The notes beneath the pieces were generated by a model that searched no databases, was not told where the DNA came from, and worked only from the letters and a program-made list of their open reading frames with translations. Source: Zoroaster sp. YZ-2022 (Eukaryota; Echinodermata; Asteroidea; Forcipulatida; Zoroasteridae). From it: a stretch of 64,000 nucleotides of DNA. Position 1 is the first letter of the stretch, and each line of letters begins with the position of its first letter. The position numbers were made by a program, and so were the translations under genes. This document shows positions 10,418-22,858 of this stretch, piece after piece. The stretch lies in assembly GCA_029582265.1 (NCBI GenBank), contig CM055837.1:11359926-11423925 (forward strand), read 5' to 3'.

Positions 10418-10915
10418 TTAACTATTTCTAATGAAAGTCATGATAAAGAAGGAAGATGGATTAAGGGAGATATAGAAATAAACGGACATAAAGTATCTTT
10501 GTTTTCGATATACCAGCCCTAACATAAATGCGAGAGAAACCAGTTCTTTAAAGAATTTAGGGAAACCTTTTATGAAGGAAACATGGAAGAAGATGACTGT
10601 ATTATAGCCAGGTGATTTTAATTGTCAAATAAACACTGATATTCAGGATTCAAGTTCCAAAACTTTGAGTAATTTTTTAGATGAAAATAATTTGTTTGAC
10701 GTTGGAGGGAATATCAATCCTACCATGGAGCTATACTTTTTTCCATAAAGGTTTGAATAAAACTAGTCGGATAGACTATGTTTTTGTTTCAGAAAATCTA
10801 ATAACGCAAATAAAAGAAATGTCAGTTGAAAGTACCGGTCTATCAGATCATAGAGCAGTCATTGTTCGACTGGAGAATTGTCTATACTTTTGGGTCAGGA
10901 AGGTGGATATGTGAT
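10418..10915 (+). pseudogene. LINE AP-endonuclease C-terminal half, decayed
   Basis: Apurinic-type endonuclease that would nick target DNA before reverse transcription. The first piece reads EGRWIKGDIEING then SLFSIYQP in a shifting frame (10440-10520), and the last piece 10681-10914 carries RIDYVFVSENL and the hallmark SDHRAVIVRLEN. The N-terminal half with the other catalytic residues is absent because of 5' truncation. Confidence 0.75.
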
Positions 10916-11479
10916 AATATGATTCTTAAAGATGAAGAATGGAAGAGAATAGAATGGTTTTGAAATTCTGGACCAATCAAAAATATAAATATGTTAACAT
11001 TCTTGAATGGTGGGATATAGGCAAAATAGATTATAGAAATTATAAAGGATTATAGCAATGGGAAGAAACATGAAGAAAAGAAAGAGAAATGTAATCTTCA
11101 AAACGAATTAGAAAACCTTTTAAATTTTCCGGGTGAAATGGATAAAAGCCACTTTATTGAAATCGAGAGAAAGCTTAAATTTCACGAACACCGGGAATGG
11201 AAAAGCTAAACTCAAATTACACACTAAACAAAAATTGATGGTGAGAAACCAAGCAAACCTTTTTTTCAGCTGTAAAACAGCAAAAATCAAATAATATTGC
11301 TCGTCTTAGAGATGAAAAGGGGAAAATTATAAGTAAGCTTTATGATATGATGAACCACGTCCAGAATTTTATGTCAATCTGTTCTCCTCTGAAGGTATAA
11401 ACAATCATTTGAATAGAATACTAGATAAGGTAGATTCCTTTCTTTGACGAAGAAACCATTCTGAAATGAACAATGATAT

Positions 11480-12460
11480 AAGCAGCGAGGAGTTATATAA
11501 TGCACTTAAAGTAATGTCTAAGGACAAAGCGCCTGGTTTAGATGGGCTTACAGCCGAATTTTTTATATAACCTTTTGGTATATTATTAAAAATGATTTTA
11601 TTGATGTAGTGACATATTGTAATATTATAATGGAAACTGCCAAGGTCAATGGCTCTGATTAGAATGATATATAAAACAAAGGAGAAAGAGACTATCTGAA
11701 GAATTGAGACCTATTAGTTTACTCAACGTTGATTATAAAATTATATCAAAAGTTATCACCCAACGAATGGCCAAACTCATGCCTTTATTGATTAATGAAT
11801 CCCAAACTTGTGGGGTGAAGGGAAGAAGTATTCAGGAAAATTTAATGACAATTAGAGATACTATTGACTACATCAACATTACTCACAAAGAAGCCGCTCT
11901 TATCAGCGTGGACCAAGAGAAAGCATTTGACAATAGAATGGAAATATATGTATGCCATTATGAAAAAAATTAATATTCCTGTGGGACTCATTAACTGGAT
12001 TAGAACTTTCTACTCGGATCCTTTAATTACTATAAATGTTAATAATTTTTTACAGAACCTTTCCAAGCAAAGAGGAATTCGTCAAGGTTGTCCTCTTCTC
12101 CTTTGTTATATGCAATATGTGCTGAAGGATTGAGTAATCTTATTAGGAAAAATGATTTAATCAAAGGTATTATGTTACCCACAAAGGAAAATATAACCAT
12201 TATACAACATGCTGATGACACGAACATTTGTTACAAGTAACAACGATTTCAATGTTTAGAAAAAAAATTTATACGTACAGTGAAGGATCGGGCTCCAAAA
12301 TTAATGTTAACAAAAAAAACACTGGTCTTTGCCGGGGCATGCAAAACAGAATAGACAAACCAGTAAATTTTCAATGGTGCAATGATAAACAAAAAATTTG
12401 GGAATATATTTTGGTAACGAAGTTACACCTGAAGATAATTGGGATGAAAAATCAATAAAA
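11480..12460 (+). pseudogene. LINE reverse transcriptase, decayed, catalytic YADD changed to HADD
   Basis: Reverse transcriptase fingers and palm in broken frames. Blocks in order are: ALKVMSKDKAPGLDGLTAEFF (11503-11565), RPISLLNVDYKIISKVITQRM (11707-11770), CGVKGRSIQENL (11812-11840), ISVDQEKAFDN (11900-11937), a shift, INWIRTFYSDPL and KQRGIRQGCPL (11990-12105), then QHADDTNICYK (about 12205-12237). The last block should be (F/Y)ADD, and the aromatic residue is now histidine. Stops and shifts occur between most blocks, so it is inactive. Confidence 0.8.
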
Positions 12461-13022
12461 TCAATTATTGTCTCAATAGATGCAAAGGACGGGCCCTTAC
12501 TTTGAAGGGCCGCTATAGCTATTAATAGTCTAATTGGTAGTAGCTTCGCCTTTTATGGGTCAATCCTTTTCATGCCCTGATCATCTGATAAAAAACTAGA
12601 TGACATTATATGGAAGTTTTACTGGCTGGCAAGGGCGACAGGATGAAAAGAGCCACTGTTAATAGCCCTTCAAAAATGGAGGAACGTGGGGTACAATATT
12701 GTTTTCAAATTGAGAGCCTTGAAATTACAATGGCTTCAACGATACACACAAAATCGAGGTAAATGGGCAAAATTATTTGACTATTGGATTAATTAGAGCC
12801 AGTGGTGAAGACAGACTGGGTGGTGCATTTTAGCAAGTAAGCATATAAGTCCTTGTACTCCTCCTTTTATAGAGAAATTATAAATGCTTTTAACAAATTA
12901 AATGGCAAGATCTCCTTCCATATGAGTTGCCTCAATGAAGCTTTTGAAACTCCAATATGGAATAATACTGTCATAACTGAAGGGAATAAAAGTATTGACA
13001 CTAGAATTCTAAAAAGTTTGAA

Positions 13023-13871
13023 ATGTTCCAATTCAAACACATATTAGAAGAAAATCGTCTGATAACTATTAACAACTTAGCCCAGAAATGCAAAATTCGG
13101 CCAATAAATGCGGGTAGAATCCACGCTGGATTAAAGAATCGTATCGCCCAAAAATTCTTCAACGAAAAAAGAGAAGGGCCAGCAAACCATTTCAGCAATT
13201 TTTTGGATATCAAACTAAGAAACGATGATTTTTTCTCAATATCAAGAATTACTGTTAAAGATACATATATTAATATGATTGAAGATGCTTATTTTCCCAG
13301 CAGTGTAGAAAGTCGTTGGCAAAATAAACTGAACATCCAAACTCCTTTTAATTGGAAAGAAATATGGCATAAAGCTTGTAGTAAGATCTTAGATCATGAC
13401 GACAAAGACTTATGGTATCGTTTAAGACATAGGATTCTGCCAACTAAAGATGTATTGTACAAAATGAAAAAGGTTTATGAAACTAAATGTGGTCTTTGTA
13501 AATTTTCCAAAGAAACTTTAGAGCATTTGTTTATTTATTGCTGTAAAACTTTGCCGTCGTGGTTATTTATAGAAAACATTTTGCGTGTTTACACGGGGAA
13601 TCCGTATTATTTTCTGAATGACAGTAACAGAATTTTAGGATATGGGAAACATGTGACTGATATTCCTTTGTTTTTAATAGCCAAACTTCACAAAATTATT
13701 TGGACTACGTCAATTGACGATTCACAGCTCCTAAGAATCTACAAAAAGAATTTAAAAGTTTATTTGACCCTTGGAAAAAAGAGGCTGTCAAAGTATGAAT
13801 TTAACACAATCTACAGTAAAAATAATGCTCTCTGTAGAATTCAAGATGAGGCAATATTATTTTCTTTCTAA
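13023..13871 (+). CDS. LINE ORF2 C-terminal domain with RT-associated zinc knuckle (open 282-codon remnant)
   Basis: The longest undamaged part of the LINE. It is a 282-codon open frame covering the region after the thumb, ending with the zf-RVT type segment RHRILPTKDVLYKMKKV followed by CGLCKFSKETLEHLFIYC (a C-x2-C...H...C ligand set, about residues 156-173). This domain is found at the C-terminus of many L1/Tx1-group ORF2 proteins. The methionine used here is only the first in frame. The real protein began far upstream, so this is a remnant, not a separate gene. Confidence 0.7.
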   Translation: MFQFKHILEENRLITINNLAQKCKIRPINAGRIHAGLKNRIAQKFFNEKREGPANHFSNFLDIKLRNDDFFSISRITVKDTYINMIEDAYFPSSVESRWQNKLNIQTPFNWKEIWHKACSKILDHDDKDLWYRLRHRILPTKDVLYKMKKVYETKCGLCKFSKETLEHLFIYCCKTLPSWLFIENILRVYTGNPYYFLNDSNRILGYGKHVTDIPLFLIAKLHKIIWTTSIDDSQLLRIYKKNLKVYLTLGKKRLSKYEFNTIYSKNNALCRIQDEAILFSF

Positions 13872-14039
13872 CCTTTCCTCTCATGTAATTTAATGTAATA
13901 TTGTAATTATTTATTGTAATTTTGTTTACTTGTATGTATAACTGTTGTAATTTCTTTTCTGAGTGAAATAAATTGAGTTGTATGACTCAATGGAACGGAA
14001 AAAAAAACCAAAAAATATTTAAAAAATAATAATAATAAT

Positions 14040-15450
14040 TTGTAGAAACCAAACTCGGGGTGTCTCAGTGTATCATATGTGATGACGTCATCACCTAAAA
14101 GTTATTAAAAGACAAGAGTTACTTTAGGAGATATGAGTTTTCATAATATATAATTAAATAACATATGTGCTATACTGAATGCATTAACTTCGGTTCAGTC
14201 ATCCCATATAATTTTAAATTATTCCAACCGTAAGTTCCGGTTCAATCATGTGACGTCATTCATACTTCACAATATTTCCTCACAATATGGGTGTCAATTG
14301 TGCCAAATTTGGTAAAATTCTGTCTGTTTCTCGAGATAGCAAAAGTGACTTTTTAAACCTGTTGCTAGGGGGCGCTGTTAAGAGCGATGACGTCACCAAA
14401 TATATTTTGAAAAAGAGCAGATCTCACTTAACATATAAACCCAGAATGCTTTTTTCGAATACCCTTTCAGATTTGCGTCAATTTATAAAGAGGTTTTAAA
14501 TTGAACTTCCAGTTTGGACCGAAGTAAGGGTCAATAGGGTCATGTCTGTGTATCCAATGTCGGGTCCTCCATGTTCTGTATGATTATGAAGGAATCAAGA
14601 AATTATCTATTGTGGTTCATGAGATATAAATTATATTATTTTAATTATAATTAATTACGTAATAGTTCATTATATGACCTCACCATGACGTATAGCGTTA
14701 GCTGGAACTATATGTTAAGGTCTAAAAATTTGTTAAGTTTTAAGGTCCTTGAACTCGGGCAACTATGTTTTGGCTGTACAAATACATTTACAGCATAGTG
14801 ATTCAGAATATTTCTTCACTAAAACTTCCGGTTTCGAACGGAAGGAGAGGTCAGATTAGGGTCATGTTCGAACGAAATGTCACATAATTCAAGATCTTCA
14901 GATGATGCAAAGATTGTGAAAACAAATTTTGCGGTTCATGAGACTGATTTTTTTAAATTTTCGACTGGAACGAGAGGTCAGATTGAGGTCACGTCTGTGA
15001 ACGAAATGTCACATAATTCAAGATCTTTCAGATGATGCAAAGGTTGTGAAAATATCTTTGTGGTTCATGAGATGATTTTTGAAATATTAAACTTTGAGTT
15101 AGTATAATTCGATATCTGATGCCTTCACCATGACGTCACAACCTAGGATACAACTACATGTTTTCTAGACTTTTTTACATTGTTTATTAAACAATCATTG
15201 TGGAAATTTATTGATGCTTTTCGTTTAAAAATTATACATATTATTCCATTTGCAAAAACACATTTAATTAAGTTGATAAAATAAAAGAAAAGAAATAAAA
15301 TACATAAGTTAAAAGATCTAGATCTCCTGCCTCAAAATGAAATTTAATTGAATTTGTACATGTATTTAAATTAACTCCAGTGCCTGGAAAACCTTTTGTT
15401 AAGGACGCATTGGAAACTGTTATCCTGAAATTGATTGCCCATAAACGAAA
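14040..15450 (+). repeat. Interspersed repeat (family A body) with ~145-bp CTTCCGG sub-repeats
   Basis: Non-coding repeat sharing long stretches with 49402-49790, 57580-57960, 58140-58400 and 62000-62310. It starts with a GACAAGAGTTAC...ATGAGTTTTCATAATATATAA part, has sub-repeats near 14500, 14825 and 14960 (CTTCCGG/ GGAAG, AGGTCA, TTCATGAGAT), and ends with TTTATTAAACAATCATTGTGG and CTGAAATTGATTGCCCATAAAC. No transposase is visible. Probably a non-autonomous DNA element. Confidence 0.65.
14975..14991 (+). promoter_or_regulatory. DR5-type nuclear-receptor-like site in repeat
   Basis: AGGTCA-GATTG-AGGTCA: two perfect half-sites as a direct repeat with 5-bp spacing, the textbook retinoic-acid-receptor arrangement. 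Near-copies with GGGTCA as second half recur in most 149-bp units of the window. This is a sequence match only; function is not shown. Confidence 0.3.
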
Positions 15451-15634
15451 GAAAAAGAAGAAATAAATTCTTTAAAAAAATCATCTGCGCATCGATGACT
15501 GTTAATTTGACTCGCATCAATCGCGAAAAGATGTGAAACATCATATTTCACTATGAGTTAATTGAAGTCATGAATGCCAACTGTTACATACACACACAAA
15601 CCGCAAGTGTTAGATAATCTGTGCTGACTCAAGG

Positions 15635-16422
15635 TGTTGACCCCTAAAGGGGGATTATGTTTACAGGTTATGACTAGAACGTTCTGGAAGTTTCTTTGGA
15701 AAATGATGTAATTTTCAGAAATTTCTAGAAGTGAAGTGAATAAGAAATTCCAGTATTTTCTAGAAGGGATTAAAACTATAAATACGGGCTGGTAGAGGAT
15801 TTTAAATAGGACTTGAGCAAACCATTAAGACTTCGGTAACAAGACTTGAAAACCAGACTTCGTGTACACCAGCTAGGACCTGTGATGTCGCTTACGACTC
15901 GTCTGTGGAGTGTTTTGAGAAAGTTCGTCTTGACCGAGTGAAGTGTCTGATCGAGAGCTGAATTTAATTCCGGAAGAGACATTTTGTGAACTAAATCTAC
16001 AGTTCAGTATTTTTGGGATTTCTTCTTTCCCATATTGTTGTGACGGGAGTCGGCTTGCGTCCCGTGGTTTCGTCTATTTCCGGCCGTTTGTTGGAGGTGA
16101 ATTGCCCCACGTCCAGCTCATTTACACCGTGTCAGAGAACTGTTTTGTGTCATTTTCGCTGGAGCCTGCTCAGTCCTCGCCCGTAAGATTTTCTTATTTA
16201 GTATAAGATCTTTTCTTAATGTACACTTGTTTACCATAATCGTTGTACGCTTGTTAAACCCATCGATATTTAAAACGCTTAATATTTTCATTATTAAATC
16301 ACTTTGTTTCTTTGTTCTTTATATCAGTGACCTTGTTTTATTTCTTTGTTGCATCTGAGAAAATTCAGGCTTTTTGAGTAATTTGCATTCACGGATAGTT
16401 TGAAGATTCTCGGATCGTAACA
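15635..16422 (+). repeat. 5' LTR of a Gypsy-type retrotransposon (788 bp)
   Basis: The segment starts TGTTGACCCC and ends GATCGTAACA (TG...CA), followed within 3 bp by TTGGGGGCCTGTCC, a good primer-binding site candidate. Inside it TATAAATA at 15777-15784 fits the promoter. A gag-like frame starts about 115 bp downstream. No matching 3' LTR was found in the window, so the element is truncated. Confidence 0.65.
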
Positions 16423-18450
16423 AATTGGGGGCCTGTCCGAAATCGAATAAAATAAGCCATACTACTTTTATTGTACAACTGTCAAGCAAGGTTGCACGCT
16501 TTGTTATATTGTTGCTAGTTTGTAGTGTAGAATAATTATGGCTAGTAAGTTTGAGGCAAGCTTTGTGGAGGCTGAGGATTTGTCAGTCGATAAGTTGCAA
16601 ACCGTTAACAAAAGATGAGAGTTGCATGGAAGTTGCCTAAATATGTTCAACTAGGAAATTCTCGAAGTGTCAAGTAAGGCAAAACTAGTGAACGTTCTTG
16701 CAGAAAAATTCGAATCTAGAGGATGGCTGAGTCTCCGCAAACTGCTGGTCGAGAAATTGAGCTGCCTAAAATTTAGCTGGGAAAGAGAAAAGAAAAGAAA
16801 GACAAGAAAAGAGAAGAAGAAAAGAAAAGAGAATTTGAACTACGAAAGCTTTGAACTCGAAATATCAACTGCAAAATTAAAGAACTGGGAATTAGTGCAA
16901 AGAAAGACACAGGCAAAAGAGAGGAAAGCTCCAATTGATTTTGATCTAAAGCGGGAAGAACGTAAAGTTAGGTTGGAAAGCCAAAATTCAACGAACATGA
17001 TGTTGAAACATATTTTCTATCTTTGAGGAAACTGCCAAAAGTCTTAGTTGGCCTGAGGAAATATTACTTTTGCTTCTGCAGAGCACGTTTGTGGTGGTAA
17101 GGCAGCTCAAAGGTCTATGCCTACACTTTCTGGAGGAAACAGTGTAGTGAATATGCTACCGCGTTAAAGCTAACTATTTTAAATGCATTATGAATTGGTT
17201 CCTTGAGGCATATAGGGCAGAAATTTCGAAAATTGATCTAGATCAAATGTGGCCAGATCCCTTGTCGAATCTCGCTAGAGACAAAAGAAATTGTTTTTGA
17301 CCGATGGTATCGATCTCTCAAAATTGGAGAAGAAATTTGAGAGTTAAAAGAAGTTGTCCTCACGGAAGAGTTCAAAACAAGTGTCCCTCTGAGTATCAAA
17401 ACCTCATTTGGAAGTTAGAACACCAGATCATCAAATTAAAAGAAAAGCTGCAGTGGTAGCCGATAATTATGAATTAACCTCACAATAAGGGATAATGGGT
17501 GCAAAACCTAATTTCCGGTCAAAGCGGTTTCTACAAAACACTGATAAGGGCAAGTTGTAGGTCCCGAGGCACAGTCTAGCACGATCCATCGAATAAGAAG
17601 TCTTCATCACCAAGTGGAGCCAAGGAGGACCAAAAAGAAAGAAGTTTTTCTTCCGTGTGATTACTGGGTCATGCAAAAAAGGGCCACACGAAAGACGAGT
17701 TGTTTCAAGTTCATCGCTGACGAGCGAGAGCAGTTCTTGAAAGCTCTGTCGCTTTGTCCATAGCAGCGACACTCTACTTGGTAGGAAGTCCGGTGAGGGC
17801 CGATGGGCAACCGTGTTTCTTCTTCGAAGATGTTTTGATGAAATCAACCAAGTTGATGAGGTCTACAAAAATTTTTCCGGTTTATCGTTGTCAGATGTTT
17901 CGTGTGCGTCTTGATGAAGTTGGCAGTTCGAAGTTGTTATCCTAAGGGATACAGGCGCGTCACAGTCAACTAATGCTGGAGGGACAATGTGTTGTCATTG
18001 AAATCCAGAAAGTTCGCTGAATCGCGAAAATGCTTGATTCAAGGTATTGCTGGGTAATATTATGCCTGGTCCTGGGTTGCATAGGGTGAATTTTGAAATT
18101 TACTTGATCACTGGGTCTCTGTGGATGTTGGAGTTGTTCCTAGTCTACCGATGAAAGGTGTCGGATTTTGCTACAGGGTAATGACGTTGGCCGGGATGGT
18201 AAAGTGTTCGGCATCCCCATTGTCTCTGGTGAACCTGTGGATGAGCCATTTGAAATTCATCTCTTTGGAGGAGGAGTTCCCAGAAATCTTCCCGGAATGT
18301 GCAGGTGACAAGATCTCTGTGATGAAATAGACGGAAAAAGAGGCTTGCAGAGTCAGTGTCGGAGTATAGAGTGACCTCTGGTGTTGGCTGGCTGAAACTT
18401 TTTTCAATAATTTTGAAGAAAATGAGGGAGCAAGTCTCAAGATGCTAAAT
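16423..18450 (+). pseudogene. Gypsy-type gag and protease remnant
   Basis: After the primer site an ATG at 16538 opens a gag-like frame that shifts near 16614. The continuing frame 16667-17026 is highly charged (KKRKTRKEKKKRKEN, KAPIDFDLKREERK), then pieces reading FEETAKSLSWPEE (about 17015-17060), ALKLTILNA (about 17160) and AAVVADNYELTSQ (about 17445-17485) match the capsid/SCAN-like part of Gypsy gag. At about 17935-17970 VVILRDTGASQS is an aspartic-protease active site. No reverse transcriptase follows, so most of pol is deleted. Many stops. Confidence 0.6.
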
Positions 18451-19560
18451 TTAGCCGATCCTCGCTTATAGAGAAGCAGAAAGTGACCCAGATTTGAGGA
18501 AGCTCGCCCAGACAGCGTGTTCTGAGTGAAGAGGCTTCAAGGATTCCAGAATGCCTTCTACGTCAAACAGTCGGGCGTGTTAATGAGGAAATGGAGAGAC
18601 CCACCCAGAGACCACGGTGTGAAGCGTTGCAGCAACAAACCCCTTCTTCGAAACCTGCAAGCTCCTAAAAAGGAATCGTACCTGCACCTGCCACAACAGC
18701 CCCTCAGTGATTAACACTGTCTCACATGCTCCAGTCACACTGCAAACATGTGACTCACCCTTGCCCGGTACTGTTCGACTACCAAGTCAAAACCTGCCCT
18801 CGACATCCGCCACAGGCAAGCTGCTTTTTATAGCCTCTGTCACACAGCGTGACCGTTCTAACCAATCAAAGCATCGGTTGGAGGGGCATCGCTGTGCTGT
18901 GCGCGGTGCGTCCTGCAGCTCTCGCCAGCCAAACAAACGGGGCAACTAAAGATATATCCCCTGGCCGCGTCACATTATTGCATACGTTACGAGAGACCAA
19001 TGTTTTTTTTTTCAAAGTCATGTTGAAGCTCTTTAAGTTAGACCTTAGGATTTAGAAGAAGAAAAAAGTCTACTTTCCAATTTAGGGTGGAGTTTTATGG
19101 TGATTCCTGCAAGCAAGATGTTTCAGGGCTCCTCATTTGTTGGAGTGAGAGAGAAGGATGAAGTTATTTAAATTTTTTTTTTCTCAATAAAAAAAAAGGG
19201 AAAGGACCTTCCAATTTTTTGTTCTCCACTGACTTTCACATTAAGGGTAGAAGATGTGGGTGTGTGCAGACTTCAGTGGTCTATTTATAGAACAACATTA
19301 TGTCATTGAATCCTCACGAGATCTCAAAGTGTATATAGCTCCAGCCTTTTGGGGCTTTTTAAAAACCTTGGGGAAAACTAGAGAACAAACACTCTATGTG
19401 GAGTGGGTATAGAAACGGTCAGAGTCTGGCTTTGGATAATTGGGTTTTGGTTATATCTATGCTGCTATGAATTTATGCAAATTGAGCTTAATAGTGTGCG
19501 CCGGCATAAGCTCGTGAAAGAGAAGATTATTGTTGCAGGTATCATTTAAACGAAAGGCTA
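18451..19560. other. No gene supported
   Basis: Short frames exist but none shows a recognisable motif. The composition changes near 18710, which may be the truncation point of the Gypsy element. A pyrimidine/A-rich run lies at 19170-19200. Confidence 0.4.
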
Positions 19561-19564
19561 TTTT

Positions 19565-19745
19565 TGACGCTTTTCATAGGGCGAACAAAACGGTCCAGGA
19601 GAGGGTTTAAAATTACAGTTGAAATCACCTCCAAAGATGACAATACCATCTTTGAATGTCATGTATGTGAGCTTTTAAGATTTAACAAAAGTTTTTCAGC
19701 TAGCTGGTTCGGTTTGTGGAATGAGAATGTTGTAGATGTGATATA
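19565..19745 (-). pseudogene. LINE endonuclease scrap
   Basis: On the reverse strand the sequence reads IVIFGGDFNCNFKPSP around 19595-19640. GGDFN is the catalytic-type aspartate block of AP-endonucleases of non-LTR elements. The frame is open only briefly on either side. It is in the opposite direction to the LINE at 10.4-14 kb, so it is a separate insertion. Confidence 0.5.
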
Positions 19746-20137
19746 TAAACAGAGTTAAGACGAATTGACGTGCATGTAGTGCATAAACTGTCGAGTAAGG
19801 TAGTTGAAGAGAGAATATCAAGACTAGGAATTGGCTTTTAATTAAAGTGGCTACCCCTGCACCTCGGGTGAGTTACCCGGAGGAGCAAAAAACTTCGTGA
19901 GGCCATTCTTTGCAAATATACTCGAACAGCAAAAGAAACGCAAGTTCCGAGGTCTGCTGTCAAGTTTTCAAACAGAAGACAAAACCATTTTGATTCTAAT
20001 CACTCATTTAATGAAAAATGCTTTTCAATTTGTAGAGCTGAAAGTGACTATTGAAATTGCATTGCAAAGATTTTCACATTTACCACAGTCCGCCAAAAGG
20101 AGATAACCCCTCCTCTCAGTGAAAGCCATAGTCTTTT

Positions 20138-21207
20138 TCAGTAGCGTGTATGTCTGGCACTCTGGGCTTGCACATGCAGGCGGTAACGTCGCTCTCACAG
20201 AGTTCATATAAGAGTCTGAAGAATGCCTGAGGTGGCAAGTGGTTCCACTCAACATACCAATCTCTGTTCCAACTGTGCAACTGTGGAAGTTGGCTGTCGT
20301 CCCGGCAGCTATCCTACGCCCAATTCTCGTCGTCCAGCAGTGCATTGTTCAATAGAAGTCAGTATCTGGGGAAAGTGAAAGGGCCATGGAAGAACGTTGA
20401 TAAGTTGTTGGAGTGAGACACGCCATCGACACCCTTTGCTGTGTGAGGACGTGCATTGTCCTGTTGGAAAGAATCCGTGCAGTTCCAGGGATGTGCAGCA
20501 AAACATTGGAACAACATGAGGACGAAGAACATCATCTCTATACACGACAGCAGTTTCACGTTGTCGGAAGACATGGAAGCTGTGACCTGTGGTTGTAACC
20601 GCTGAACGCTCCCTCAGACCATCACGCACTGCCACCACCCGATCTTGTTTGCCCTGTATGACGACACAGCAATCCGCGTAACGTTCATTAGCGTCGACGC
20701 CAAAACACGTAAACGCCCATCAGCATGTGGGAAAGATGGAAGCGAGACTAATCTGATAAAAACTTGGCGCCACTTGAGCACGTCGCCGCCAACGTTGATG
20801 TTGCCGGGCCATCACTGTAAACGTCGTTGACGGTGTTGTCAATACGTTGCCTCTAGCATATGGACGCGTCGACAAGTGGAGTCCTCCATCCCGTAGCGCG
20901 TCAGACGTCTAATGGTATCGGCGGATACTGGGTCCTCTTGTCCCTGAACTAAGGCTGTTCTTGATGCTGCTTTGAGTACGGTTCCTTAGATGAGTGACCC
21001 GGATGAACCGGAGTCTTGTGCAGGAGTTGTCTACCTGGTCGACCGGAACGTGGACGATCAGCAACGACCCCTGTCAGCCGGTAACGTTGGGCAAGTCGTG
21101 TGATGGTGGTGAGCTGACATCCAACTTGTTCGGCTACACTGGTTGCAGAGATACCGCCTGCAACATTCCAAGGGCCACTCCCTTTGCACAGTCGAAAGTC
21201 TTGGCAT
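20138..21207 (-). pseudogene. Tc1/mariner-type transposase, decayed
   Basis: DDE transposase of about 350 codons, the usual Tc1 size, read on the reverse strand from ATG near 21207 (MPRLSTVQ) to a stop at 20138. The N-terminal paired helix-turn-helix region gives VGCQLTTITRL and RLTGVVADRPRPGR in alternating frames. The catalytic second aspartate is clear in FQQDNARPHTA (about 20440-20475). The C-terminal signature RRYRLHV...ARHTRY is present just before the stop. Frames change at least four times. I could not identify the terminal inverted repeats or TA duplications. Confidence 0.75.
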
Positions 21208-21299
21208 CGTTTGGTAAAGTGTACACCTTTCTAGAGCGTGGAACAACGAATGTTTTTTCTGACACAGCTCTTTATAAAGGATGCTTTAGAGTGACAATC

Positions 21300-22358
21300 C
21301 ACGTGTTTCAAGCCAACACCTGTCTAGCACGTGCACGTGCACAATTTATGGTTTTATCACTGTATGGTTGCGTTTGTGCGGAATGTTTGAAGTATGGACG
21401 CCAAACTGTATGACATTACATCACCTGGACCTTAATATTACATCATTTTACCATCATATTTTCTAACATGCGAATGGCGTTACTGATTCTGAAATTTCGT
21501 TTTTCGAACTTGCAGTTTCCTTTTTTGCCGTTCAGTATAGAAGAGGTTTCAGTAAGGGTGTTTTCTATTTCTTGAAGGAGTGATGATATCGGGGGTTAGA
21601 AACAGGAGTTGTTGAGGAAAATTTTATAGAGATGTTTTTGATAGGCGATGAACACCCTCCAGTGTTAAGGGTTGCTATGGAGAGCAGCTATTAAAAGGTG
21701 GATAATATGAAGGAGTCCAATATTGCTGAAAGAAGGGGTTAGAAATCGTCTTCAGGTCCATGGTTATTTGAGTATTTTGGGATCCTCTCTGCATATTTAT
21801 GGAGAAAAGAGGGGAGTTCCTGAATGGTTTTGAGTTGGGTTTGAGTTGGGTGATGTTGATGAAACGTCTGAAGACTTTCGATAGTTTCTCTTTTATTTTT
21901 CACTAGTCTGGAAAGAATTTGAGCAGGTCGTCGTTCGAAAGTGGTCCTTGCTTAGTTGAATGTTGGAAGCCATCCCCTCCTCGCCTCTGATGGATATCTC
22001 TGAAGTGAGGGAAAGAGCATCTTTCAGAGTCAGATGCTAAGATATTGGGGATATAACGGGTGTTTGGCCTCTGTGTCGATCTGATGTCCATGGGTGCTGG
22101 GGCTATTTACTCGGTGGGTTTATTGGTTTTGGTAGGTGAAGATGGAGACAAGGGAGCAAAAGTTGTGGGATGGTTGCGAAGTGGCAGACGTGGTTGGGTT
22201 TTCAATTTTTTCTTGGAGACAACCTAAGAGAAGAGGGAGACTGTTTTCTTGTGTAGGATGGCCTTGTAGAGCTGGTCACCTGTTCTATCTTTTACCACTC
22301 ACTGGATTTGTTTTAACATGGATTTCTGTGTACTTTTCGTTTTTAATTTTTTATTTTT
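21300..22358. other. No gene supported
   Basis: Reverse- and forward-strand frames are short and lack motifs. The sequence is of mixed composition and may include further LINE or Gypsy debris. It ends at a scaffold gap. Confidence 0.35.
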
Positions 22359-22858
22359 NNNNNNNNNNNNNNNNNNNNNNNNNNNNNNNNNNNNNNNNNN
22401 NNNNNNNNNNNNNNNNNNNNNNNNNNNNNNNNNNNNNNNNNNNNNNNNNNNNNNNNNNNNNNNNNNNNNNNNNNNNNNNNNNNNNNNNNNNNNNNNNNNN
22501 NNNNNNNNNNNNNNNNNNNNNNNNNNNNNNNNNNNNNNNNNNNNNNNNNNNNNNNNNNNNNNNNNNNNNNNNNNNNNNNNNNNNNNNNNNNNNNNNNNNN
22601 NNNNNNNNNNNNNNNNNNNNNNNNNNNNNNNNNNNNNNNNNNNNNNNNNNNNNNNNNNNNNNNNNNNNNNNNNNNNNNNNNNNNNNNNNNNNNNNNNNNN
22701 NNNNNNNNNNNNNNNNNNNNNNNNNNNNNNNNNNNNNNNNNNNNNNNNNNNNNNNNNNNNNNNNNNNNNNNNNNNNNNNNNNNNNNNNNNNNNNNNNNNN
22801 NNNNNNNNNNNNNNNNNNNNNNNNNNNNNNNNNNNNNNNNNNNNNNNNNNNNNNNNNN
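22359..22858. other. Scaffold gap (500 N)
   Basis: Exactly 500 N, a placeholder length. Any frame running through it is meaningless. Confidence 0.99.

Larger units (their letters stand above)
10418..14035 (+). mobile_element. Tx1-like (L1-group) LINE, 5'-truncated and decayed
   Basis: One non-LTR retrotransposon runs from an endonuclease fragment through reverse transcriptase to a C-terminal zinc knuckle, then a 3' UTR with AATAAA near 13968 and an A-rich tail at 13999-14035. It begins 17 bp after the end of Polinton copy 1 inside the endonuclease domain, so the 5' part and any ORF1 are missing. The RT phrasing (RPISLLNVDYK, SVDQEKAFD, RQGCPL) suits the Tx1/L1 branch. Confidence 0.8.

Noticed and set aside
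13023..13871. Separate host gene
   Set aside because: The frame continues LINE ORF2 homology and ends in the zinc knuckle typical of these elements, followed by a LINE-like 3' tail.
15776..16206. Short frames inside the LTR
   Set aside because: They lie within a non-coding LTR with a TATA box and have no recognised motif.
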